From contig JAPKDQ010000001.1 of the NCBI GenBank assembly GCA_028822445.1, positions 620,001-684,000 on the forward strand: a DNA stretch of 64,000 nucleotides, in the 5' to 3' direction. Positions 9,499 through 17,470 of the stretch are shown here, piece after piece; the first letter of the stretch is position 1; the number at the start of each line of letters is the position of its first letter. Source of the DNA: Rhodospirillaceae bacterium (GTDB lineage: Bacteria; Pseudomonadota; Alphaproteobacteria; Rhodospirillales; Rhodospirillaceae). A program made the translations under genes and the position numbers. The notes below the pieces were generated by a model. That model worked only from the letters and a program-made list of their open reading frames with translations, was not told the origin of the DNA and searched no databases.

Positions 9499-9503
9499 CA
9501 GCG

Positions 9504-10952
9504 CTAAATAGGCTTAAGGAAGAAAAGTTCTCTTTTCCCCCCTTTTAATGGCTCACGGTTTTCAACAGTAAAAAAGAGCTCGGCTTCGCTAATGAACTGT
9601 TCGATGTCGTAGTCTTCATATTGCTCTTTTTTGTTTGTCAGTAATTTGACCACCATTTCATCCTCACGGTTAACAAATTCCAACACCACGTCTGAGTTCA
9701 GAGACCTTAACCACTCTAAGAATAGAACGTTTGGAATGTTTGCCGACATGCGAATGTGATGGATTAACGCAAGACAGAGAACCAGGTCAGGGCCCTTTCT
9801 TTTATCAAATGCCTGCCGTTCTGAACCAGCCCACCCCTGTCCGGGAGAAATGTTGGAAAGATTCATAACCAAAGGCAGAATGTTTGAATTCTTTTCTTCT
9901 TTTTCCTTGAGGTAGAGTTTTTCCACCGCGGCGTGGTCGCCATCTAACGATACGACCAGATTGCAGTGGGGGCTGCAAATCCTGGAAAAAATTCCTGTGT
10001 TGCAACCAATGTCCCAGATGTGGTCGCGTGCTGAATGTGCTGCATATTTTTGGACGAATGTTTTTTTCACTACGAAATCTTCGCTTTCGTAGGAGTGGGT
10101 CTTATCGTAATCCGACCAGTCAGTATGTTGGGTGTCCGGTTTTAGACTTTTTATGAGACGGGAAAGGCTCTGCACGAGTCCTAAAACCATTGCATTAGAT
10201 TGACCTTTAGTTGTCCTTTTTTTAGCCGGTGCGTCGTCCCGTTCGCGTGCGGCGATAGAATTCTCGACCATCGCTGGAAAGGTAATATGACTCATGACAC
10301 CTTTCTTGAAACGGCTTAGGCCTTTGAAGTATTTTATCGCTTCGGTCGGCGGCACGCCGTCAAGGTAGGAGCGCAATATCGGAATCTGATCGATGCCAAG
10401 GTGTGATTTCAGCAGCAAAGGGGTGAGAAACATTGAAGAAAACTGCCGGTATCCACTCCAAGGCTCTCCTTTTACTCTGACTTCGAAGGAGGGAATATCG
10501 ATAAAGACAGCTCTTGGCCCGACGAACTGGATGTTGTATGGCGTAGCGTCCTTCAGTGTCCATCCGTTCTCAATGCTCTTTTCGATAATATGGAGTTGCA
10601 GCATTGCTGCATCTCTAAGCATGGAGAAGGTCCACTCGTAGGGATATGATACAAACGGGACCGTTTCATGCTCCAGAACGCCACTCCAACCTTGTGCAAT
10701 TATTGCTGAGGCATCAGGGTCATCATTTGGCGCGATACTGGTTTTCACAACGTGCCCGCGTTCAACCAGCCGCTTATAAAAATTTTGGTTCGCAAGTTCT
10801 TGGTAAGCTTCCAAAGCACCTTGGTTCACACCTCGTAATATCCGCTTTCGAGATTTTTCACCGGGTGGACTTACTTCGTAAACGCGATTGACGGGGTCGC
10901 GGAAAGAGCCAGCATTCACTACCATCATATCAGGTATGTTTTCCTGGTTCAT
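9504..10952 (-). CDS. SAM-dependent methyltransferase with kinase-like N-terminal domain (NoeA-like)
   Basis: A 482-aa cytosolic protein in two parts. Residues 100-215 resemble a degenerate aminoglycoside-kinase fold: LKDATPYN gives D135...N140 as in a catalytic loop, followed by AVFIDIPSFE with D152. Residues 295-480 are a class I methyltransferase with motif I IWDIGCNTGIFSRI, acidic motif II VVSLDGDHAAVEKLY and motif IV DLVLCLALIHHI. The arrangement matches proteins annotated as nodulation NoeA-like methyltransferases. It overlaps the upstream small gene by 23 nt and is followed 5 nt later by the YidC-like gene. The methyl acceptor is unknown. Kinase activity is only a structural guess. Confidence 0.82.
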   Translation of the reverse strand: MNQENIPDMMVVNAGSFRDPVNRVYEVSPPGEKSRKRILRGVNQGALEAYQELANQNFYKRLVERGHVVKTSIAPNDDPDASAIIAQGWSGVLEHETVPFVSYPYEWTFSMLRDAAMLQLHIIEKSIENGWTLKDATPYNIQFVGPRAVFIDIPSFEVRVKGEPWSGYRQFSSMFLTPLLLKSHLGIDQIPILRSYLDGVPPTEAIKYFKGLSRFKKGVMSHITFPAMVENSIAARERDDAPAKKRTTKGQSNAMVLGLVQSLSRLIKSLKPDTQHTDWSDYDKTHSYESEDFVVKKTFVQKYAAHSARDHIWDIGCNTGIFSRICSPHCNLVVSLDGDHAAVEKLYLKEKEEKNSNILPLVMNLSNISPGQGWAGSERQAFDKRKGPDLVLCLALIHHIRMSANIPNVLFLEWLRSLNSDVVLEFVNREDEMVVKLLTNKKEQYEDYDIEQFISEAELFFTVENREPLKGGKRELFFLKPI

Positions 10953-11160
10953 CGTTTGAGCTTTTGCCTAATATCATGCGCCTGAGTTTATAAAAATACT
11001 TTCGAAAAGTGTACCCGACTGCAGCGATAAGCCCGAGGACTGTTGTCACGATCACACTGCCGGAACCTGGGTCAACATAGGCATACGCCTCTGTACTGGA
11101 CATCAATAATGTTACCAAAGAAAGGTTTACCAAAGTTCGCATATTTATAGTTTTTCCCAT
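10930..11160 (-). CDS. small VDPGSG-motif membrane protein
   Basis: This 76-aa protein has a signal peptide (residues 1-27, ending AYA), then YVDPGSGSVIVTTVLGLIAAVG, i.e. the VDPGSGS motif leading into one membrane helix (36-52). A basic tail (RKYFYKLRRMILGK) would face the cytoplasm. Small proteins with this VDPGSGS-helix-basic-tail architecture occur beside sulfatase/methyltransferase genes in other proteobacteria, but their job is unknown to me. Its 3' end overlaps the methyltransferase gene by 23 nt, which implies translational coupling and a shared role. Confidence 0.75.
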   Translation of the reverse strand: MGKTINMRTLVNLSLVTLLMSSTEAYAYVDPGSGSVIVTTVLGLIAAVGYTFRKYFYKLRRMILGKSSNDEPGKHT

Positions 11161-11202
11161 TTGAGATTTGTCAGATAGTTTCTGATATGCCGTTAAATAT
11201 TC

Positions 11203-11541
11203 ATGCTCTTTTTTGGGAAACTTAACTTATACCAAAAAAAGTCCAGATACTTATCACATTTACCCTGCGATCCTTTGAAACTAGAGCGGGATTTAACCGC
11301 CTGGCGCGGAATTCCTGCGGCCTCGATTTTAGAAGCTTTTGATGTATTCAAACAAGCTAGTTTCCACCTGTCTTCGGGGTTGGTCGATACTGCGCCAGAT
11401 TTAACCGGGCTTAAGGTTTTCGAAGAAAGCCTAGACAAAAGGATTTTCGTGCGTAGTTCCCTTACCGCTCATTGTTGGGGTATTTCTGAGATAGCCATGT
11501 TTTCTTATCCAAGCATAGTGGATTTTAGCCGACAAAAATAA
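11203..11541 (+). CDS. hypothetical ORF, uncertain
   Basis: A 112-codon plus-strand frame lies in the 573-nt gap between the cassette and the TonB receptor. Its middle (LERDLTAWRGIPAASILEAFDVFKQ onward in frame) has plausible codon use and amphipathic content. I see no ribosome site and recognise no family. It may be a real divergent gene, a remnant, or non-coding. If real, it would be transcribed away from the four-gene cassette, with only about 40 nt between the two starts. Confidence 0.25.
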   Translation: MLFFGKLNLYQKKSRYLSHLPCDPLKLERDLTAWRGIPAASILEAFDVFKQASFHLSSGLVDTAPDLTGLKVFEESLDKRIFVRSSLTAHCWGISEIAMFSYPSIVDFSRQK

Positions 11542-11678
11542 CTTTGTGCTTAGCCATTTCAAATCATGGAAGGATTTCAATGTCTAGGGGCATATTGAAG
11601 CAGAATGGCGCTAAGTACGCTCTCAGAATACAACGGTTCGCAGTTTTGTGCCGCACGCGAAAGCAATCGCTTATAAAG

Positions 11679-11713
11679 AAAAGCGGCGGCCCATAAGGAC
11701 CGCCGCTTTTTGC
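11679..11713 (-). terminator. strong intrinsic terminator of the TonB receptor gene
   Basis: A near-perfect 14-bp inverted repeat (11679-11692 with 11697-11710, one mismatch) encloses a 4-nt ATAA loop. The stem is GC-rich in the centre (GCGGCGG / CCGCCGC) and flanked by A4/T4, with more Ts beyond on the minus strand. It lies 21 nt beyond the receptor stop codon. The near-symmetry means it could also stop plus-strand transcription. Confidence 0.85.
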
Positions 11714-11733
11714 GTTTCTAACATGAGGTGTTC

Positions 11734-14199
11734 TTAGAAGCGGTAAAGAACCTCAACCCCGTAGCGAGATTCTGCACCTGGGTGGATAAAGGATCCGCCG
11801 AACTGAGGAGCAGGAATAACTTCTTCAAGGTAGATCTCGTTGAACAGGTTCTTAGCAAAACCGGTAATGGCCCAGTTTTCAGCTTCAACACCGACACGAA
11901 GGTTAACAACGTTGTATGCATCACGTTGCGCTTTTCCATAATTGGCTGTCGCAAATAAAGAGGGCTGATCTTGGTCCTGCACGGTATGAAACCAAGTTGG
12001 TCCAACGCGGCTATAATCAGCTCGGCCAACAAGTTCTAGTCCGTTGCTGATCGGGAACTGACCCTGGATACCAGCGTTGATGGTGTAGTCGGCGGTATGG
12101 GGTGATTTGTTGCCAACTGTATCTGGCCGGACTGCATTGGCCTTTATTTCACTATCTATAATGTTAAATCCACCGTAGATGCTGAAGTTCTCAGACAGAG
12201 CCGCGTTCGCCGCAAACTCAACGCCGAAGATATCAACGTCGTCGATGTTGTTGACGATACGTAGCAAGCCAAATGCGCCTACGAAGAATTCGAAGAACTG
12301 CATGTCCTCAACCTTGGTTTTGTAAGCGGCACCTTCAAGGGTTAAGCGGCCATCTAAATAGTTACCTTTGAACCCAGCTTCGAAGGAACTCGATGTTTCC
12401 TTACGGAAGAAGTCTTTAACCCCAACGTTTGTACCCAGTGGTTTATTGATGAATAGATCAATGGTGGCCTCAGAGCCTGAGCTATTAAAGCCGCCGGACT
12501 TAAATCCAATGCCCCAGTTGGCAAACAAAGTGGTTTCATTGCTAACATCCCAAGTCATGCTGATCTTAGGCTGAAGCTGCTGGAATGCCTTCTCTTGGTC
12601 GGCAAGAACGCCGGATGGGTTAATGGCTGGGTTTAGGCCAGGGTTAATCGGGTCACCACCCTGGAAGCCATCGGCAGGGTTGAAGTCGATATAGGATGAG
12701 CGTGCGTCCGTTGGCACGAGGCTTCTGCTCTTCCGCTCTTCTCGGTCGTAACGAAGGGCGACAGAAACCTCTATGTCATCGTTGACATCATAAGCAATAT
12801 TGCCGAACGCTGCGTAGACTTGGCTGTCGAATTTGTCATGGACCAACTGCTCTGTCGCGTTAGGCTGACCTGCAGGAATAAACAGCTTAGGAATGATTTC
12901 TGTTACGTCTTCGATCCCCGTATTCACGCCAACGCGTCGATTGAGATCAAGATAGTACGCGCCTACCAACCATCTTAGGTCTTGGTCAGCGGGAGAGGCT
13001 AAGCGTATCTCAAAGCTAATGTCATCTTGGAAGCGTTCTTGATACTGGGTGCCATCACAGCTGGTTGCTGTATAGGGTCCGAGGATTGAGGCCCCAGCCG
13101 TTGGTGCCAGGTACTGTGGCCCAGGCAACGTGACGCCAGCCGCATTCAACGCATCAATGCTGGCAATGCAGCTTGGTTCGTTAAAGAAGAAGCCAAATGC
13201 ACCTGATGTACCATCAGCCGTAAAGCTGTTCTCAATATTTGAATACAACGCCCAAGCGGTCAAAGAACCCCAGTCGTATTCAGCGTCATATTTCGCAGAT
13301 ACTTCCGTCGTCTTTTGCTTATTGGAGGAGTCGAGCTGATTCACGAAATTGAACGTATGGTCGTTAACGTCCTCAAAAAGCAAAGGGTTACCAAATAAAT
13401 CTGCAAGGAAGGTTGCGGCGAAGGATGCGTTAAACGAAATGGCGGCGGCATCCACTTCACCATACCGAGCTTTTACGTCGAGGGTTGATGTCTCGCTTGT
13501 TTCAAGCAAGAAGCGCGAAGATACATTCCAGTTTTCGAAGTCATCGACGTTTTTTTCGTTTCTAGTTTCATTAAAAAAGAAACCATCTGTGTCACGCCAA
13601 TCGACTTGTATGTTTGCGCTTACTGTGTCGCTGAGCGGGCCCGCCATGTATGCCGATGCATAGTAACTTTTATCATTGGCACCAGAAATTTTAACTTCAC
13701 CTTCGAATTCGTCGCCTGGCTTTTTGCTTGTGACGATGATGGCACCGGCTGCGGCGTTACGACCGTATGTGGCGCCTTGTGGCCCCTTTAGAATTTCAAT
13801 CTGCTGAAGGTTAGCGTATTCACGGTTCAGTGCGGCAGGGTTAGTGTGGAGGATGCCATCGATGATTAGCGCGAAGCTGTTTTCGGCATCACGAGCGCCA
13901 TTTATACCGCGTATGTTTACCTGGGTGTCGCCGACTTCCGCAGCATCAATAATGGTAACGCCTGGGGTCAGGCTAATAAAATCAGCGGCGCGTTGCACAC
14001 CAGCGCGTTGAAGCTGCTCAGTTGTGAAAGCGGTAATGCTGGCCGGAACGTCCTGAAGCGATTCTGAACGCTGCCGTGCCGTTACGATGATTTCTTCGAT
14101 GGCAAAGCCTTGAGCTAGAGACGGGGCGGTCCAAATTGAACCCATCAAAAGCACGCTCGTTGATAGCAATAGTGTCTTCTTCATTGATGAGTGAGTCAC
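11734..14199 (-). CDS. TonB-dependent outer-membrane receptor
   Basis: An 821-aa outer-membrane receptor. The signal peptide (about residues 6-29, ending SLAQ) is followed by a TonB box region EEIIVTARQRSESLQDVPASI, the plug domain (FISLTPGV, VNIRGI, ILKGPQGATYGRNAAAGAI), a long 22-strand-type beta barrel, and a C-terminal aromatic residue in YGVEVLYRF as needed for barrel assembly. The start is GTG at 14199, supported by AAGGAG 9 nt upstream. An ATG five codons later is possible. The IIVTARQR... pattern is common in receptors of environmental proteobacteria with unknown ligand. No TonB/ExbB genes lie nearby. A strong terminator follows. Confidence 0.93.
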   Translation of the reverse strand: MTHSSMKKTLLLSTSVLLMGSIWTAPSLAQGFAIEEIIVTARQRSESLQDVPASITAFTTEQLQRAGVQRAADFISLTPGVTIIDAAEVGDTQVNIRGINGARDAENSFALIIDGILHTNPAALNREYANLQQIEILKGPQGATYGRNAAAGAIIVTSKKPGDEFEGEVKISGANDKSYYASAYMAGPLSDTVSANIQVDWRDTDGFFFNETRNEKNVDDFENWNVSSRFLLETSETSTLDVKARYGEVDAAAISFNASFAATFLADLFGNPLLFEDVNDHTFNFVNQLDSSNKQKTTEVSAKYDAEYDWGSLTAWALYSNIENSFTADGTSGAFGFFFNEPSCIASIDALNAAGVTLPGPQYLAPTAGASILGPYTATSCDGTQYQERFQDDISFEIRLASPADQDLRWLVGAYYLDLNRRVGVNTGIEDVTEIIPKLFIPAGQPNATEQLVHDKFDSQVYAAFGNIAYDVNDDIEVSVALRYDREERKSRSLVPTDARSSYIDFNPADGFQGGDPINPGLNPAINPSGVLADQEKAFQQLQPKISMTWDVSNETTLFANWGIGFKSGGFNSSGSEATIDLFINKPLGTNVGVKDFFRKETSSSFEAGFKGNYLDGRLTLEGAAYKTKVEDMQFFEFFVGAFGLLRIVNNIDDVDIFGVEFAANAALSENFSIYGGFNIIDSEIKANAVRPDTVGNKSPHTADYTINAGIQGQFPISNGLELVGRADYSRVGPTWFHTVQDQDQPSLFATANYGKAQRDAYNVVNLRVGVEAENWAITGFAKNLFNEIYLEEVIPAPQFGGSFIHPGAESRYGVEVLYRF

Positions 14200-14905
14200 T
14201 GATTATATCTCCTTAAAAGCGGCTTACTGTATCGAAGCAAGTTATTGGTATACGTTCATGCGTCGTTTTTGGATGTTTAGACTACGGCCGCGGCTTTTCG
14301 GACGGGCTTGGTTTTCATTTAATATATAGGCTAAAAACTGGACCCTGTATCGAGAACACAGGGTAATTAGCGGGTTAGAAATGTTTCTTTGTGACTGTTG
14401 CAGTTCAAACACGGACAAATATAAATGGGCATTTAAATAATCGTCACCGTGCAAAGAAAAAAACTCTTTATATTAGGTCTGTTAAGCCGTTTATTTCTAG
14501 GTTAACCGCTGGAACAGACGGCCTAGTTATCTCTGCTTTGTACGTTATGCAATGCGTGTAGGAAAATTCATGGGGGAGTTCACATCAATATCGCTATTGC
14601 TAAGATGCGCCTTTTTGGAGATTTCTGCCGCGACTCCTTAAAACTTGCACTATTTTAGTCCTACAGACGGGGAATACGGTCTATCAATTCATATATCTAA
14701 CCCTGAGAACATAGAGAAGGTTTCTGAAGCGGCCTCCTTACTAGCAGAGCTGCCCGGGCAGTGGGGGGCGTTCTCATGTCATAGAACCCGACCTTAAACC
14801 CATGGCCTAGGGGGCCAATAAGTTGTTTCTCAATAGGCTGTTTTTTCTAACGCGGTGCTTGGCCAATCCCCCCAGTTTGGAGAGCACGAGAACGCGGAAT
14901 AGCCG
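14200..14905. other. 706-nt gap with a possible decayed gene
   Basis: No intact gene is visible. Upstream of the receptor there is presumably its promoter. At about 14577-14672 and 14649-14798 the plus strand has two overlapping, frame-shifted stretches with protein-like content, the second including EYGLSIHISNPENIEKV and LLAELPGQWGAF. Both are broken by stop codons. They could be a remnant of an unidentified gene. I recognise no family and give this little weight. Confidence 0.3.
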
Positions 14906-15898
14906 CTAGCGTTTCATGGCGTCGAAAGCGTCCCGGCCAGCTTGAATAGCGTCGGCGACCTCTTGAGCTTGGCCGCCGATCTCACTCACGATGCGCTCGT
15001 GTGTGCCGATAGACGCCGCTTTCCAAGCCGCTCGTTGCTCGGGGGAGAAGTGGTGGGCGGTGAACCCTTCCTCATCAGCAGAGGCCAGACCATCAGCGTT
15101 CATGCGCGCTATAACCTGTCGAAGCTCATCGGTGCTAGCAAACATGTCTGTAATGATGCTCCGGTGTTTTGGGCTGAGGCTCTCAAGCCAATCAGTGTTA
15201 GCAAGAAAAAAACCACCTAGGAAAAAATGCTGTGTCAGCATGAAGTGGGGCGCGTCCGGCACCAAACCAGTTCCTACATAGGCGACCGTCGGTGTTAGCC
15301 CTCCATCGATCATACCTGTTTGCAGCCCAGGAATTGTCTCCGGGCTGGTGATGTAAATGACATCGGCACCGACTGATTCTAGGAAAAGCCGCGCGGCGAT
15401 ATCTTGTGTTGCACGTAGGCGCATTCCAACGGCGTCTTTCGGCCATAAAACCGGCTTGTTGGCATAGATGTTTTGTCCACCGAGATCTACCCAACGAATA
15501 ATGGTGAGACCTTTTTCTGCGAACAGCGGTGCGAAGACGTCAAAGAAAACGTGATCAACCACGTAATCAAATTCTTCCTTGGTATCGAACAGGAACGGGG
15601 CGCCGAGATAGGCGACCTCAGGCACAATATTTGAAAGGACGAGACTCGATAATGTCGCAAGCTTAAGTCGTCCACGGCGTGTGCCCGAGAGTATTTGTTC
15701 TTCTGGACCGCCTTCGCCATGGATAAGAAGTTGGGGCTTTAGCGCACCCTGTGATTCAGTCTCAATGCGGTCCGCGTAGTCGTAGAACACTTCGGCGGCT
15801 CGAGAGCCGGGAATAATAAAGCCACCGATCTGCACCTCTTCCGCTGTGGCAGAAACCGGGACCCAAAGAAGGTAAGCTGCGAGCAGAAGTCGTTTCAT
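14906..15898 (-). CDS. TRAP-type transporter substrate-binding protein (DctP family)
   Basis: A periplasmic solute-binding protein of about 330 aa. The start MKRLLLAAYLLWVPVSATAEE is a clear signal peptide. Conserved TRAP features are the GSRAAEVFYDYADRIE opening, the substrate-contact region GMRLRATQDIAARLFLESVGADV and PETIPGLQTGMIDGGLTPT. I chose the ATG at 15898 because it overlaps the hydrolase stop as ATGA, indicating translational coupling; an earlier frame start at 15916 is unlikely. No DctQ/DctM permease genes are adjacent, so the partner permease must be elsewhere. The ligand, probably an organic acid, cannot be deduced. Confidence 0.88.
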   Translation of the reverse strand: MKRLLLAAYLLWVPVSATAEEVQIGGFIIPGSRAAEVFYDYADRIETESQGALKPQLLIHGEGGPEEQILSGTRRGRLKLATLSSLVLSNIVPEVAYLGAPFLFDTKEEFDYVVDHVFFDVFAPLFAEKGLTIIRWVDLGGQNIYANKPVLWPKDAVGMRLRATQDIAARLFLESVGADVIYITSPETIPGLQTGMIDGGLTPTVAYVGTGLVPDAPHFMLTQHFFLGGFFLANTDWLESLSPKHRSIITDMFASTDELRQVIARMNADGLASADEEGFTAHHFSPEQRAAWKAASIGTHERIVSEIGGQAQEVADAIQAGRDAFDAMKR

Positions 15899-16809
15899 TG
15901 GGGGCTGTCCAACCATGTGGTCATGGAGCTGCCAATTTCTTTAGCCCCCGTATCAAACACATTGTGAGTGATGTCTGGAAGCTCAATCAAATCCGCATTT
16001 GGCATAAGTTCGTTTCTGGCTTTTCGGGTTTCACCCAGTAGCATTTCGTGTGGCTGTAAGACTAGAATCGGCTGCTTGATCAGAGGTAATCGCTCTTCCG
16101 GTGCGTAGGTCCAAACGGCGTTGTAGGCAAACCACGATTTATCGAGGGAGTGGATGTCTTCCAGGAAGATCTTTGCCGCACGCTCCAATGAAACACCTTC
16201 CGCTCGGTTGATTACGATCAGGTACCATCGGTTCATGATAAATGTCCCGTCCTCGGGCAGCCCCTTATCCGTGGGGAGGTTAGCGAGTATGTCTGCCCTC
16301 GTTTTTTCGTCGCGGTAGGCAATACCCGAGATAACGATACGACGTACAAGGTCTGGCCGGGTGATGGCGAGTTCAGAGGCGATATACACGCCGGTGTGAA
16401 ATCCAAAGACGTCTACGGGACCAAGCCCACCGTCGCCGTAACCCATCGCAACAAGAGCATCTTCCATGGCGCCAGAAAGGTCGGTCATGCTAGGCGGGTA
16501 TCCGGGCCGATCAGACTCACCGTATCCAGGCGTGTCGAAAGCCAGGGCTAATCGGTCTTGGCCGAGCACCTCTAACAGGGGGCGGTATTCTTCTGCCGAC
16601 TTCGGGTTTTGATGAAACAAAACAACTGGGGGTTTGTCGCTGGCGCTATTGGCTGGTTGCGCTGAGTGATAATGGATTTGGCCATAGCGGCCATCTACAT
16701 AGCCCTTTTTATAAATCACAGGATTCTCCGCAGTGACGGTGCTGCTTGTCAGCGTTCCATGAGACAGGGCAAGTGATAGAGCGATAATGAAGACAGGTTT
16801 TAAAAACAA
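15895..16809 (-). CDS. exported alpha/beta hydrolase-fold protein with GFHTG elbow
   Basis: A 304-aa alpha/beta hydrolase-fold protein with a signal peptide (residues 1-27, ending VTA). Visible landmarks are the oxyanion region PVVLFHQNPKSAEEYRPL, FDTPGYGESDRPG after beta-4, and the nucleophile elbow VDVFGFHTGVYIASELA at 132-148. There the usual Ser of GxSxG is replaced by His138. A late Asp/Glu and His (NLIELPDITHNVFD-like region) remain. Loss of the nucleophile means it may not be a classic esterase. It overlaps the TRAP binding protein by 4 nt (ATGA), so they probably act on one substrate. Compare the similar protein at 23959-24912. Confidence 0.85.
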   Translation of the reverse strand: MFLKPVFIIALSLALSHGTLTSSTVTAENPVIYKKGYVDGRYGQIHYHSAQPANSASDKPPVVLFHQNPKSAEEYRPLLEVLGQDRLALAFDTPGYGESDRPGYPPSMTDLSGAMEDALVAMGYGDGGLGPVDVFGFHTGVYIASELAITRPDLVRRIVISGIAYRDEKTRADILANLPTDKGLPEDGTFIMNRWYLIVINRAEGVSLERAAKIFLEDIHSLDKSWFAYNAVWTYAPEERLPLIKQPILVLQPHEMLLGETRKARNELMPNADLIELPDITHNVFDTGAKEIGSSMTTWLDSPQ

Positions 16810-17162
16810 CGAGATTTTCTCCTGTTAGAGCGCGACTACCCTGATCAAACTACGATAGAGCCTTAGGGCCGGAATATACATAAATCAATCAAACTAATAC
16901 TTTTGAGCGTCTTGCATATCACCTTCGACCCAGGCCTCTAAGCTACTCGCTCTCTATTATTAGGGTTAAGGAGAGACGTAGCGGCTGACGTTACCCATCA
17001 TGCAAGGATACTCTCGAGAGTGACCCTCGCGCTCAAGACCCCGCAGCTTTGAAGTTCGAGGGTGCCAGCTATCCCTTGTTAGCGTTTTTCGCCATGTCTT
17101 CGTTAACCATAGTGCTAGGCAAATTCACTTAACAGCAGCAACAAGAGAACATAGAGGATTAA
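16810..17162. other. upstream region of the hydrolase, no gene seen
   Basis: This roughly 350-nt non-coding stretch probably carries the promoter for the hydrolase-TRAP pair near its lower end. Short inverted repeats occur around 16985-17065, but no convincing operator, terminator or gene could be identified. Confidence 0.3.
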
Positions 17163-17419
17163 GTCGACGCAATAGCCTCAGGTTCCATTACGAACTTTAA
17201 AGCAATTTATGAGAAGCAGGCCGAGGCTGTGCCGCGTATGGCGCGGCGTTGGGAAATGTTAGGTGAACGCCAAGGGAAAAATGGTCTTTTGAAGGACTTG
17301 CAGTATTGCATGTGGCGTCAGCACGTTGGCACTTTTTTGTAAAGAAAGGCGATATTCTGGCGTGCATTTTACCAAGGTTTTGTCCGACCGGTGCTTACCA
17401 GTTTAAGCGAGCAGTGTAA
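17163..17419 (+). pseudogene. possible N-terminal remnant of an AMP-dependent acyl-CoA synthetase
   Basis: A plus-strand stretch of 59 codons without a start (17163-17342) reads IASGSITNFKAIYEKQAEAV then PRMARRWEMLGE. After a frame change at a T6 run (17333-17338) it continues FVKKGDILACILPRFCPTGA. This order resembles the start of ANL-superfamily acyl-CoA synthetases: a helix with YEKQA...P..AlrwE, then GVKKGDrVAilLPr. A stop before the first part, a frameshift and a stop at 17417-17419 mean it is not functional. The family call rests on short motifs only. Confidence 0.35.
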
Positions 17420-17470
17420 GACCTAATAGAACGCAAGCTGGCAGCCGCGCCTATCGGCTAGCACAAGAAT

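Noticed and set aside
14242-14454. 70-codon minus-strand frame upstream of the TonB receptor
   Set aside because: No ribosome site or family, and its composition is not protein-like.
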